From DAOTWP01 sp034435675 (lineage in GTDB: Bacteria > Chloroflexota > Anaerolineae > Aggregatilineales > Phototrophicaceae), in assembly GCA_034435675.1 (NCBI GenBank), contig DAOTWP010000363.1:1-45792 (forward strand): a stretch of 45,792 bases of DNA, written 5' to 3'. Positions 23,925 through 32,749 of this stretch are shown here, piece by piece. Numbering within the stretch: the first letter of the stretch is position 1; each line of letters starts with the position of its first letter. Made by a program: the position numbers and the translations under genes. The notes under the pieces are model-generated. The model ran no database searches, had not been told where the DNA came from, and was given only the letters and a program-made list of their open reading frames with translations.

Positions 23925-25715
23925 ATGGTCACTTATGCCGAGCGTCCGTGGACCAACCATTACGATCCCGGAGTTCCCAAAACACTTGAACCCTATCCGG
24001 ACAAAGCGCTGCATGATTTCCTCATCGAGTCGGCTCAAAAATATCCCAATAACCCTGCACTGCTGACCAGCGTAATGCTGCCGGTCGTTGGGCGGCAAAC
24101 GGCATCCATCACTTACAGACAGTTAAATCATTTGTCCAATGCACTGGCAGTCGGGCTGCTGCACATGGGCTTAAAAGAGGGTGATCGCGTAGCGCTGGTC
24201 ATGCCTAACACTGCCGCCTATGCTATCAGCTTCTTTGCCGTGCTTAAGGCGGGTGGTGTAGTTGCTGCCACGAATCCCACCTATCCGGCAGACAAGATGG
24301 CATTCCAGATTAACGACTGCGGTGCCGAATTTGCCATCGTCATGAGCTTGTTCTACGATCTCATCAAACAGGTTCAACCGCAAACAAAGCTTAAATCCGT
24401 GATTGTCACCAACATCAAGGAATATTTCCCGCCGCTTGGGCACGCCCTGTTTACGCTGGCAAAAGAGCGTAAAGAGGGACACTACGTTGACCACCTGGCA
24501 AGTGGTGATGTGTGGATGCAGGATGTCATCAAGAAATGGGCGGGGCGTAAACCGACCTTGCAGGTAAAAGGAGATGCTCTGGCGCTGTTCCAGTACACCG
24601 GTGGCACAACTGGCATTTCCAAAGGGGCGATGTCTACCCACAGCGGACTAGCTGCCAATATTCTGCAAATGCAGGCATGGACCCATGTTGACGACCCCAA
24701 GTTCCGGGAAATTGATTGGAGCAAGGGCGTTTCGCTGGGGGCAATCCCTATGTTCCACGTATACGGCATGGTGGCGGTGCTGGGTCTGACCATCGCGCAG
24801 GGCGGGGCAGTAGCGCTGGTACCCAACGCCCGCGATATTGACGAAGTGGTTGATCAGATCGCGACATTCAAGCCAACCTATTTTGGTGGCGTGCCTGCGC
24901 TGTTCAACGCCATCAATAACCATCCCCGTGTAAAGTCCGGCGACGTCAAACTGAATTCAATCATCGTCGCCAACAGTGGTTCTGCGCCGCTGCCGCCCGC
25001 CACCAAACGCGAGTTTGAGGCACTCAGCGGCAACCGCCTGCGCGACGGCTTTGGGATGAGCGAAGCGCCTACCGCCACGCATACCAATCCGCTGCTGGGC
25101 GAAAACCGTGCCGGATCTATCGGACTGCCGCTGCCAGACATGGACATGCGCATTGTTGATCTGGAAGACAGCGCAACGGATTTGCCCGTAGGCGAAGTCG
25201 GGGAACTGCTGATGAGTGGCCCGAATATCATGGTCGGATATTATGGGATGCCGACAGAAACCGCCAACGTGCTGCAAGAAAAAGATGGCAAACGCTGGCT
25301 GCATACCGGCGATATTGCTTACATGGACAATGATGGCTACTTCTACATTGTTGACCGCAAAAAGGATATGGCGCTGATTGGTGGCTACAATGTCTATCCA
25401 GCCAACATCGAGAAGGTCATCAAAGACCATCCTGCTGTGCTTGAAGTGGGAGTTGCCGCAATTCCACACCCGGAAAAAGCCGGCGAAGAAACACTGAAGG
25501 CATGGGTTGTCCTGAAACCGGGTATGACCGCCAGCGAAAAGGAACTCATCGCGCTTTGTTCGGACCATCTCGCCCCTTACGAAGTCCCGCGCCGGTTTGC
25601 ATTCATTGACGAACTGCCCAAATCTATTGTGGGCAAAACTCTGCGGCGTATGCTGATCCAGTTGGAAATGGAAACCCGCGAAAAAGAAATCGCCAACAAT
25701 TCGCCTTCATCATAA
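23925..25715 (+). CDS. Long-chain acyl-CoA ligase (AMP-binding, FadD-like)
   Basis: ATP-dependent activation of fatty acids to acyl-CoA via an acyl-adenylate. 596 residues. ANL superfamily motifs in order: P-loop YTGGTTGISKGAM, the A5-type GFGMSEAP, WLHTGDIAYMDNDGYFYIVDRKKDM with the ribose-binding Asp, and the C-terminal catalytic Lys in PKSIVGKTLRR. GAGAGG 8 nt before the ATG. It lies next to a hotdog thioesterase but with its own promoter-like element. Chain-length preference cannot be read from the sequence. Confidence 0.92.
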   Translation: MVTYAERPWTNHYDPGVPKTLEPYPDKALHDFLIESAQKYPNNPALLTSVMLPVVGRQTASITYRQLNHLSNALAVGLLHMGLKEGDRVALVMPNTAAYAISFFAVLKAGGVVAATNPTYPADKMAFQINDCGAEFAIVMSLFYDLIKQVQPQTKLKSVIVTNIKEYFPPLGHALFTLAKERKEGHYVDHLASGDVWMQDVIKKWAGRKPTLQVKGDALALFQYTGGTTGISKGAMSTHSGLAANILQMQAWTHVDDPKFREIDWSKGVSLGAIPMFHVYGMVAVLGLTIAQGGAVALVPNARDIDEVVDQIATFKPTYFGGVPALFNAINNHPRVKSGDVKLNSIIVANSGSAPLPPATKREFEALSGNRLRDGFGMSEAPTATHTNPLLGENRAGSIGLPLPDMDMRIVDLEDSATDLPVGEVGELLMSGPNIMVGYYGMPTETANVLQEKDGKRWLHTGDIAYMDNDGYFYIVDRKKDMALIGGYNVYPANIEKVIKDHPAVLEVGVAAIPHPEKAGEETLKAWVVLKPGMTASEKELIALCSDHLAPYEVPRRFAFIDELPKSIVGKTLRRMLIQLEMETREKEIANNSPSS

Positions 25716-25846
25716 GCCAGAATTAGCAGCGTTCAGGAAGGCTAGGCAGCCAGCCGTTCAGCCACCTGGACCGTAACTACTCAGCCCCGTTTTGAGCGTG
25801 AAGCCCGCAGCCCCTACCCTTTCCCCCAAAGGCTGAGGGGGTGAAT

Positions 25847-25861
25847 ACGGGGCAGGCTGGT
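25847..25861 (+). repeat. Short direct repeat, copy 2
   Basis: Second copy of ACGGGGCAGGCTGGT, identical to that at 23821-23835. A T-run and an inverted repeat follow immediately. Confidence 0.45.
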
Positions 25862-25864
25862 TTT

Positions 25865-25896
25865 TTAAGTCCCTCTCCCCAAGGAGAGGGATTTAA
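25865..25896. repeat. Inverted repeat in the intergenic scar
   Basis: TTAAGTCCCTCTCC and GGAGAGGGATTTAA form a 14-bp stem (one G-T pair) around a CCAA loop. The 25716-26033 interval has no intact gene; it holds this repeat, the direct repeat copy and a transposase fragment. Confidence 0.6.
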
Positions 25897-25909
25897 GGCT
25901 TGTCCGGTA

Positions 25910-26037
25910 TCAAAGGATGAGGGTTTCAAGGGCGCCATCGGCGCGTCCAAGCAGCCGATTGAGTAGCAGACCCAGGTTGTAGGCTGCCGTGATCGCCGCC
26001 AGGCGCGCCAGCTTACCCCAAGTGGACCGGTTCTTAG
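25910..26037 (-). pseudogene. C-terminal scrap of a transposase
   Basis: On the minus strand the frame AKNRSTWGKLARLAAITAAY continues NLGLLLNRLLGRADGALETL and stops at 25910-25912. This resembles the C-terminal helix of DDE transposases, which often end in (T/A)AAxNLGLLLRRLLG. About 40 codons remain; the rest is missing and the scrap runs straight into the end of the next gene. It is a remnant of an insertion element, not a working gene. Confidence 0.45.
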
Positions 26038-26597
26038 CCTTCCTGTTCTGCAGGCACAGCTTCTGTTGGTGGCGGCGATTCTAGCGGTGTCAGGTAATAA
26101 CCGCGATAGAACGCCCGCGCAGGCGCACGGGTCAGATACCAGACAATATACAGCGGTCCCAACAGATACGGGGGCAGCACCGCGCATAAAAGCCCGCTGA
26201 GTGATGTTTGTAGGTTGTCCAGACTAGCAGGGCGCAACAGTTGTGTGACATAAATAAACATAACCAACAGAGTCAACACCAGCACAGCGCCGATGTGAAG
26301 CTGTCGGATAACAGGCGGGTTGCCCTGCCACGCGAGAATGGCAATGAATAGAAAAGCGATGCCCAGCACTGCCATCAGCGCCATGAGTGGTTCATTTAAC
26401 CCCAAAGGATCAATTCCCGCCGCGCAAAACTCCTCTGTGAGATAAGTGGGCAGTGCCTCACAAAAACTCTGAAACCGAATACGCAGTGTAATGATTGTAA
26501 TCACAGGCAGCAGTGGCAGCGCGGAATAAAGCACGACACTCAGTAGAATGGCAATGGACAGCCCCAACGTGCGTGGGGGACGCTCTATAGATGTCAT
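26034..26597 (-). CDS. Four-helix membrane protein of unknown function
   Basis: 187 residues. Hydrophobic segments near residues 13-35, 68-90, 102-120 and 135-155 predict four membrane helices; the C-terminus is short and acidic/proline-rich. GGAG 10 nt before the ATG supports the start. I do not recognise a family. It is divergent from the BTAD regulator, and its 3' end abuts the transposase scrap, so the last codons may have been altered by that insertion. Confidence 0.65.
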   Translation of the reverse strand: MTSIERPPRTLGLSIAILLSVVLYSALPLLPVITIITLRIRFQSFCEALPTYLTEEFCAAGIDPLGLNEPLMALMAVLGIAFLFIAILAWQGNPPVIRQLHIGAVLVLTLLVMFIYVTQLLRPASLDNLQTSLSGLLCAVLPPYLLGPLYIVWYLTRAPARAFYRGYYLTPLESPPPTEAVPAEQEG

Positions 26598-26694
26598 CTT
26601 ACAGATTCTCCAATAGCACTTACTTTGCTCATTTGCAAACTTATCGGTAAAGCGTAAAATACGCAGTGATTAGCAAAAATCTTAGCGTTTATGT

Positions 26695-26700
26695 TATACT
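26695..26700 (+). promoter_or_regulatory. -10 box of the BTAD regulator gene
   Basis: TATACT 43 nt before the chosen ATG at 26743 and 10 nt before an upstream in-frame ATG at 26710. Confidence 0.4.
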
Positions 26701-26742
26701 CATCTATAAATGTTCCACCACGAAGAGAGGGTAGGCGAACTC

Positions 26743-28035
26743 ATGAGTTTGCAAGGCTTAATCGAACATCAATACCAAACCCTACTCGCACAGGCACAAC
26801 ATGCGAGAGCGATTTTGCTGCACCCCAACAGCCGCTACCGCTCCGCGCTGATCGCCCGAATGGTCAACGCCAATCAGGAAGGGCGCATGGATGTATTCTA
26901 CTACGCCCTTGGACCGGATGACATCAGCGTTCCGTCGCTGATTGCCGGCATCACCCATGATCTTGCTAACCAACACCCTACCTTTGGACGGTACACCAAT
27001 ATGCTGCGTCCCGGAGTGTTGGAAAACTTTCAGCATCACTTCGATGAGGTTCTGGACGCTTTTGCCAGGGATCTTGCCGAAATCAGCGATCAGGACTGCT
27101 TGTTTATCCTCGATGAATATGATCGCAGCGATATTGCCGATGATGTCCAGCGCTTTGTCGAAAAGCTGGTCAGTCACCTACCGGAAAACTGCCGCCTGAT
27201 CCTGAACAGCCGCACGCTGCCGCGCCTCCCGTGGGTCTCAATGATTGCCAAGCGTGAAGCGCTGATTCTGGAAGATGATCGCCTGATTGTGAAGGATTTT
27301 TATGCCATCGAAAGCGGCGGCAAGGATATTCTGGAAGTCAATGCACTGGGTCCGGGTTATGTCCTGCTCAACGACCAGCCTATCGACAGTTGGGAGGGGC
27401 ATTTACCGCGATTGCTGTTTTTCTTCGCGCTGGATCGCCCGGTGATTACCCGTTCCGAAATCTGTCAGGCGTTCTGGCCCGAACTAGACATGGATCAGGC
27501 AGTCAATGTGTTCCATGTCACCAAACGGCGGCTGCACAAGGCGCTGGAAATGGATGTGCTGGTTCACGAAAACGGCTATTACCAGGTGAACCCGCAGCTT
27601 ACGGTATATTATGACGTGATGGACTTTGTGACCACGCTGATGGAAGCGCGTGACAACAATAACCCGAACCCCGTAGAAACGTGGCAGCGGGCAATTGACC
27701 TGTACCGCGGTCCATTCTTGCAAGGGCATACTGACCCCTGGATTTCTGAGCGCCGCGAGGATTTCCGCGTCGGCTATATGGAAGCGCTGATGCATACGGC
27801 GCGGTATTACATCGACCGTGAACGCTATGATTATGCACTCAACCTATATCACCGCGCTGTGACCGAAGACATCCACCGCGAAGACGTTCACCGCGAACTG
27901 CTGCTGCTGTATAACAATCTGGGACGCCGCAGCGAGGCGGCCGCGCATTACCGTAAGTTTGTCGAAGAACTCAAGCAGTTGGGCGAGGAACCCGCGCCGG
28001 AAACCCAGCAGGTCTATGCCGAAATCATGGCGTAG
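26743..28035 (+). CDS. BTAD-domain transcriptional regulator with degenerate ATPase domain
   Basis: 430 residues from the ATG at 26743, with GAGAGGG about 11 nt upstream; an ATG at 26710 gives 441. Residues 1-190 resemble an AAA/STAND NTPase: Walker B is good (CLFILDEYDRSD), but the P-loop region reads YRSALIARMVNANQ with no GxxGxGK. A winged-helix segment of OmpR type follows (about 225-290, RSEICQAFWPELDMDQAVNVFHVTKRRL in three pieces of the fold), then a C-terminal BTAD helical repeat (YRGPFLQGH, ERYDYALNLYHRAV, HRELLLLYNNLGRRSEA). SARP/MalT-like regulators have this build. The target genes are unknown. Confidence 0.8.
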   Translation: MSLQGLIEHQYQTLLAQAQHARAILLHPNSRYRSALIARMVNANQEGRMDVFYYALGPDDISVPSLIAGITHDLANQHPTFGRYTNMLRPGVLENFQHHFDEVLDAFARDLAEISDQDCLFILDEYDRSDIADDVQRFVEKLVSHLPENCRLILNSRTLPRLPWVSMIAKREALILEDDRLIVKDFYAIESGGKDILEVNALGPGYVLLNDQPIDSWEGHLPRLLFFFALDRPVITRSEICQAFWPELDMDQAVNVFHVTKRRLHKALEMDVLVHENGYYQVNPQLTVYYDVMDFVTTLMEARDNNNPNPVETWQRAIDLYRGPFLQGHTDPWISERREDFRVGYMEALMHTARYYIDRERYDYALNLYHRAVTEDIHREDVHRELLLLYNNLGRRSEAAAHYRKFVEELKQLGEEPAPETQQVYAEIMA

Positions 28036-28075
28036 TACTTTGCGATGCAGAACAACCTGTTGCATATTAAGCCCA

Positions 28076-28100
28076 AATGCCCGCCTACACTGCGGGCATT
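28076..28100 (+). terminator. Hairpin after the BTAD gene
   Basis: AATGCCCGC (28076-28084) and GCGGGCATT (28092-28100) form a perfect 9-bp stem with a 7-nt loop, 40 nt after the stop. The following bases are not T-rich, so termination may be weak. Confidence 0.5.
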
Positions 28101-28146
28101 CTGGTATCTACAAGAATTTCAACAGCAACCTGAAAAAAGTACTAGG

Positions 28147-28219
28147 CGCCCCTTGAGGGACTCGAACCCCCCACACAAGGTTTAGAAGACCTCTGCTCTA
28201 TCCTCTGAGCTAAAGGGGC
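28147..28219 (-). tRNA. tRNA-Arg (anticodon UCU)
   Basis: Read on the minus strand from 28219: acceptor stem GCCCCTT/AAGGGGC, D arm GCTC/GAGC, anticodon arm GAGGT-CTTCTAA-ACCTT with anticodon TCT, and T arm with loop TTCGAGT. All four arms fold. It reads AGA (and AGG by wobble). CCA is not encoded at the 3' end. Confidence 0.95.
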
Positions 28220-28332
28220 AGCATGCCTCCATTGTAACCAATCCGCCGCCATTGTGTAAGGTGTTTTTGCTGCCGCAGGCGCACTTTTCCGCAGCGCGTT
28301 TTCGGCAGAACAGATGAGCGGACCTCACCCTA

Positions 28333-28361
28333 TTGTCTTCTTTCCAGCGATACACTATAAT
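28333..28361 (+). promoter_or_regulatory. Predicted promoter of gyrB
   Basis: TTGTCT (28333-28338), 17 nt, TATAAT (28356-28361). It predicts a leader of about 80 nt before the gyrB ATG. Confidence 0.65.
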
Positions 28362-28447
28362 AAAGAAGAGAGTCGCGCCAAATCAGCGCGGCTTCTGTTG
28401 TGTAATCCTGAGGTTGGACACAGTCGAACGGCTACGAGGAGACCCGC

Positions 28448-30427
28448 ATGGCGGATAAAGAAACCGCACCCATTCGGCAGCAAACGGATGCTGACATTCG
28501 CGCATTAGAAGGCATGGAGCATGTACGTTTGCGTCCGGGGATGTATGTTGGCGGAGTGGATGTCAAGGCACTGCATCATCTGGTGTATGAAGTTGTTGAT
28601 AACGCCATTGACGAAGTACTGGCGGGGCGCTGTGACCAGATCACGGTGACGCTGCACGACGACAATATTGTTTCGGTGCGTGATAATGGTGGTGGCATTC
28701 CCGTCGGCATCAACAAGGATACTGGCAGACCGACCATCGAAGTCGTTATGACTCGCATCGGCGCGGGGGGCAAATTCGGCAGTGGCGCGTATAAGGTCAG
28801 CGGTGGTCTGCACGGCGTCGGTGTATCGGCAGTGAATGCCCTTTCGGAGCGGATGAAAACCAGCGTTTTCCGTGAAGGCTACCTGTGGGAACAGGAATAT
28901 GAACGTGGCCGCCCAATCAGCGATGTGCGCCGTGTTCGCCCAATGGAACCAGATGAAGGCACTGGCACCATCCAACTGTTTAAGCCCGACTATACGATTC
29001 TTGAGCCGAACGAATTCAGCTACGACATGCTGACGCAGCGTTTCCGCGAGATGTCGCTTGTCACCCGTCGCGTGCTGATCACCCTGCGCGACGAACGCAC
29101 TAAGCCCTTCCCCCGCGAGAAGACGTTCTACTTCGAGGGTGGGCTGCGAACCTTCGTGCGTTATATGAACCGCAATCGCCGCGCACTACATGACCCAGTG
29201 TATATCGAACGGGAAATTGAATACACACCGGAAGGCAAAGCCCCCTATGCAGTCGGCATTGAGGTTGCTTTCCAGTACACCGATTCCTCGACGGTGACGG
29301 AAATGGCTTTCGCCAACACGATTAACACACCCGACGGCGGCACACACCTGACTGGACTGCGCACCTCAATCACCAGCGTAATTAACCGTTACGCACGCAA
29401 AGCTGGTCTGCTGAAAGAAAAAGACCCTAATTTCTCCGGCAGCGACACGCTGGAAGGCATTACGGCGATTGTCAGCGTCAAACATCCCGCGCCCTCGTTT
29501 GAAAGCCAGACAAAAGTTAAGCTAATCAACACAGAGGTGCAGGGCATGGTCTCCCAGGTAGTTAGCGAGGCATTCAACGAGTTTCTTGAACTCAACCCGC
29601 GTGAAGGGCGCAAAATCGTTGAAAAATGCATGACCAGTATGCGTGCGCGTGAAGCCGCCCGCAAGGCGCGCGATCTAGTGCGCAGTGGACCCAGCCTGCT
29701 GGAAAGCAGCACCCTGCCAGGCAAGTTAGCAGACTGCTCGTCACACGGCGAAAATGCGGAAATCTTCATCGTCGAAGGCGACAGTGCCGGCGGGAGCGCA
29801 AAGCAAGGACGTGACCGCCATTTTCAGGCGATTTTGCCCCTGCGCGGGAAAATCCTGAACACGGAACGCGCGCGCATGGACAAGATTCTCGACAACAACG
29901 AAGTCAAGGCGCTGATTGCCGCGCTGGGAACAGGCATCGGAGATGACTTCGATGTCAACCGCCTACGTTATGGGCGTGTCGTGATTATGACGGATGCTGA
30001 CGTAGATGGTAGCCACATCAGAACATTACTGTTGACTTTTTTCTTCCGACACATGCAGGCGCTCATCCAGGAGGGACACCTCTACATTGCGCAACCGCCC
30101 ATCTTCCTGCTCAAGAACGGTAAGCAGCATGACTACATCTACAATGAAGCCGGCTTCAACGAAACAGAACTACTTGCCAAAGCGCTGCGCAAATACGATA
30201 AACCGGACAAAGTTGTCATCCAGCGCTACAAAGGTCTGGGCGAAATGAACCCGGATCAACTATGGGAGACAACCATGAACCCGCAGAACCGCACACTGCT
30301 GCAAGTGACTATTGATGATGCAGCAGCGGCAGATGTGGTCTTTGACATGCTCATGGGCGCAAGTGTGCCCCCGCGCCGCCGGTTTATCCAGACTCACGCG
30401 AAGAACGTGCGCAATCTGGACATCTAG
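28448..30427 (+). CDS. gyrB: DNA gyrase subunit B
   Basis: ATPase subunit of the type II topoisomerase that introduces negative supercoils. 659 residues, the short form without the large insertion found in E. coli GyrB (804). GHKL ATP-binding motifs: EVVDNAIDEVLAG, DNGGGIPVG and GGLHGVGVSAVNALS. Toprim domain: IVEGDSAGGSAKQGRD and the metal site MTDADVDGSHIR. C-terminal GyrB signature QRYKGLGEMNPDQLWETTM. GAGGAG 7 nt before the ATG. gyrA is not in the window. ParE is the main alternative, but the QRYKGLGEMN-type end fits GyrB. Confidence 0.95.
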   Translation: MADKETAPIRQQTDADIRALEGMEHVRLRPGMYVGGVDVKALHHLVYEVVDNAIDEVLAGRCDQITVTLHDDNIVSVRDNGGGIPVGINKDTGRPTIEVVMTRIGAGGKFGSGAYKVSGGLHGVGVSAVNALSERMKTSVFREGYLWEQEYERGRPISDVRRVRPMEPDEGTGTIQLFKPDYTILEPNEFSYDMLTQRFREMSLVTRRVLITLRDERTKPFPREKTFYFEGGLRTFVRYMNRNRRALHDPVYIEREIEYTPEGKAPYAVGIEVAFQYTDSSTVTEMAFANTINTPDGGTHLTGLRTSITSVINRYARKAGLLKEKDPNFSGSDTLEGITAIVSVKHPAPSFESQTKVKLINTEVQGMVSQVVSEAFNEFLELNPREGRKIVEKCMTSMRAREAARKARDLVRSGPSLLESSTLPGKLADCSSHGENAEIFIVEGDSAGGSAKQGRDRHFQAILPLRGKILNTERARMDKILDNNEVKALIAALGTGIGDDFDVNRLRYGRVVIMTDADVDGSHIRTLLLTFFFRHMQALIQEGHLYIAQPPIFLLKNGKQHDYIYNEAGFNETELLAKALRKYDKPDKVVIQRYKGLGEMNPDQLWETTMNPQNRTLLQVTIDDAAAADVVFDMLMGASVPPRRRFIQTHAKNVRNLDI

Positions 30428-30452
30428 CATCTTCCAGTCTGGCAATTGACAG

Positions 30453-30482
30453 AAACGCCTCGATCACCACTGGGGCGTTTTT
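30453..30482 (+). terminator. Rho-independent terminator of gyrB
   Basis: AAACGCCTC (30453-30461) and GGGGCGTTT (30472-30480) form a 9-bp stem with one G-T pair, and the 3' arm runs into five T. It lies 25 nt after the gyrB stop. Confidence 0.85.
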
Positions 30483-30577
30483 GATTGGAACGACGCCAAA
30501 ACAGCGCGCTCACAACCAGCATTGCGCGTTTCCTTACGGCTTACTGAGAACAAGGTGATTCGCGCACAAGACTCATC

Positions 30578-30583
30578 TATAAT
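30578..30583 (+). promoter_or_regulatory. -10 box of the KaiC/phytochrome cluster
   Basis: A perfect TATAAT 61 nt before the first gene of the cluster, just after the gyrB terminator. The -35 region is poor, so an activator may be needed. Confidence 0.5.
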
Positions 30584-30643
30584 GATAGAGCTTGTATGCG
30601 CCAATCTATGCCCGGTGAAAGCGAATGATCTAGCAGGAAATAC

Positions 30644-31075
30644 ATGACGGACGAAGAAAAACAACGCAACATAAATGACACGGAAGAACGTCCAGGGTAT
30701 GAAGCGGTTGAGCGCTTGCTGGCTGAGAAGGTGAGCATGGCGCGCAAAGAAGAAGTTCTGGAAATTTATGAAGAACTAATTCAGACCATCTGGAATCGCA
30801 TCTTCCCTACTCTCGGACGTGTAACAGTCGCGGCGATTATGGAACGTGCGCTGGTGCTTACCCAGGAAACCTACCCGATGGTCAAACACCTGACGATCAA
30901 ACCGGAAGGTGTTTCGTTCGAGACACTCCGCCAGTACATCAGCGAAGAAGAACGCGGCTTGATCCGCGAAGCGCTCAAGGAACTGATCGCCAACCTGATT
31001 GATATTCTCGCCCTCCTGACAGGGGACATTCTGGTTCGACAACTACTCAAGGAAATTGAAGGACGGACGCCGTAA
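30644..31075 (+). CDS. Small helical protein of unknown function, first gene of the KaiC/phytochrome cluster
   Basis: 143 residues, predicted nearly all alpha-helical and charged; no signal peptide or membrane segment. AGGA 6 nt before the ATG. Recognisable stretches are VSMARKEEVLEIYEELIQTI, WNRIFPTLGRVTVAAIMERA and GLIREALKELIANLIDILAL. I do not recognise a family. Its stop overlaps the ATG of the two-domain KaiC-like ATPase by one base, so the two proteins are probably made together and may interact. It could fill an adaptor role comparable to KaiB or KaiA, but nothing in the sequence shows homology to KaiB. Confidence 0.75.
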   Translation: MTDEEKQRNINDTEERPGYEAVERLLAEKVSMARKEEVLEIYEELIQTIWNRIFPTLGRVTVAAIMERALVLTQETYPMVKHLTIKPEGVSFETLRQYISEEERGLIREALKELIANLIDILALLTGDILVRQLLKEIEGRTP

Positions 31076-32730
31076 TGACCGCACCGGCACAGCGCAGCAC
31101 TGGCAAAATCCCCACAGGCATTTCGGGCTTAGACCACGTACTTTCCGGTGGTATCCCCCGCTTGTCAATCAATATCATCAGCGGTGCACCGGGCAGCGGC
31201 AAAACGATTCTCGTACAGCAGGCGATGTTTCATAACGCAGCGCCCAGCGCAAAAGCATTGTATCTGACAACCCTGTCAGAACCAGCAATCAAGATGCTGC
31301 ATTACCTGCAAAAGTTCTCCTTTTATGACCCCAACAAGGTGAATACAGACATCATCTACCGGGACATTGGCGAAGTGGTGCGCCAGCAAAGCCTACCCGA
31401 AGCTATTGATGTCATTATTAATCATGTCCAGGAACATAAACCCAATATTGTGGTGATTGATAGTTTCAAGGCAATCCACGATATGGCAAAGGATGTCGTG
31501 GAAGTGCGCAAGTTCGGCTACGATCTCGCCGTAAGGTTGATCACCTGGAACGTCACCACTTTCTTTATCGGTGAATACACTGCGCATGAAATCGAAACAG
31601 AACCGATTTTTGCAATTGCCGATGGTATCATCAGGCTGCACTACCAACCGCAGGGGCTGCATTACCAGCGGTTCGTGGATGTGCTAAAGATGCGCGGTGA
31701 AGGGTTCTTTGAGGGCTTCCATCCCCTGACCATCAGCAGCGAGGGGCTAATTGTCTACCCGCGCATCCGTACCCCGCTCGAAATCCCGCATCGACTCATG
31801 TCAGACGAACGAGTTTCAACCGGGCTGCGTACTCTCGATGATATGCTTGAAGGCGGACTACTAAACAGCACGACGACGATGGTTGCCGGGGGCGCAGGCA
31901 CAGGCAAAACGCTGCTGGGGCTGCATTTCATCACTGCTGGCATCGCCAATGAAGAACCGGGCGTTATCGTCACTTTTCAGGAAAACCCCGATCAGCTAAA
32001 AAGTATCGCGCTGTCGCTGGGTTGGGATCTGCGTGCTCTTGAAGAACGCCAACTGCTGGTGCATCTCTACCACTCACCAGTAGAATTGCAGCCAGACATT
32101 CACGCAGCGCGCATTCGTGAGGTGGTCGAACGCATCCAAGCACGGCGCATCTTCATTGACTCGATTAAAGACATCGAGATATCCACGCCGGATAAAGTGC
32201 GGTATAAAGACTATATCTATTCGTTGGTCAACGAGTTCAAGCTCATGGGCGTGACAACGATGCTGAGTAACGAAATTCCTGAGTTGTTTGGTCCATTCCA
32301 GCTCAGCGAATACGGGGTATCATTCATCGCAGACAACGTGATTCTGCTGCGTTATCTTGAACAGATGGGCAGAATGAGCCGCGCCCTCAGTATTCTAAAA
32401 GTGCGTGGTTCACAGCACAGCAAAGACATTCGTGAATTTGAGATCACCCGGCAGGGTATTCAGATTGGTCAGCCGGTGCGCGTGCTTACCGGAGCGCTCT
32501 CTGGCAGCCCGGTTCTGGCACCCGCCAGTCCCCAGGCATATCTGCCCCCGCGCACACGCTATATTCTGGATACGCTGCGACAGATTGGCGCAGCAAACTG
32601 GGATGTGCTGCTCTCGGTAACACACCTGCCACAAAATGAGCTGATCGAAGAGTTGGAAGACATGCAGCAGCAGGGGCTAATTATTCAGACCCAAAGAAAC
32701 GGCGAAATTCACTTCAAAGCAACGGTGTAA
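31075..32730 (+). CDS. KaiC-like ATPase with two RecA domains
   Basis: 551 residues. Domain 1 (about 10-245): Walker A GAPGSGKT at 37-44 and Walker B IVVIDSF. Domain 2 (about 250-475): Walker A GGAGTGKT at 272-279 and Walker B IFIDSIKD. After domain 2 comes the KaiC-like tail motif MSRALSILKVRGSQHSKDIR. S416 aligns with the phosphorylated Ser of cyanobacterial KaiC (S431), while the neighbouring Thr is Phe (F417). The paired catalytic Glu of KaiC is not kept (TLSEP in domain 1, FQENP in domain 2). The last 65 residues look like a winged-helix fold (ILDTLRQIGAANWDVLLSVT). It is likely a hexameric signalling ATPase rather than a full clock KaiC. Confidence 0.85.
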   Translation: MTAPAQRSTGKIPTGISGLDHVLSGGIPRLSINIISGAPGSGKTILVQQAMFHNAAPSAKALYLTTLSEPAIKMLHYLQKFSFYDPNKVNTDIIYRDIGEVVRQQSLPEAIDVIINHVQEHKPNIVVIDSFKAIHDMAKDVVEVRKFGYDLAVRLITWNVTTFFIGEYTAHEIETEPIFAIADGIIRLHYQPQGLHYQRFVDVLKMRGEGFFEGFHPLTISSEGLIVYPRIRTPLEIPHRLMSDERVSTGLRTLDDMLEGGLLNSTTTMVAGGAGTGKTLLGLHFITAGIANEEPGVIVTFQENPDQLKSIALSLGWDLRALEERQLLVHLYHSPVELQPDIHAARIREVVERIQARRIFIDSIKDIEISTPDKVRYKDYIYSLVNEFKLMGVTTMLSNEIPELFGPFQLSEYGVSFIADNVILLRYLEQMGRMSRALSILKVRGSQHSKDIREFEITRQGIQIGQPVRVLTGALSGSPVLAPASPQAYLPPRTRYILDTLRQIGAANWDVLLSVTHLPQNELIEELEDMQQQGLIIQTQRNGEIHFKATV

Positions 32731-32749
32731 CCGCAGAAAGGCTCATGGC

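Noticed and set aside
25777..26187. A 136-codon open frame on the minus strand
   Set aside because: Pro/Arg/Cys-rich, overlaps the membrane protein gene and the repeats, and is out of frame with the transposase remnant.
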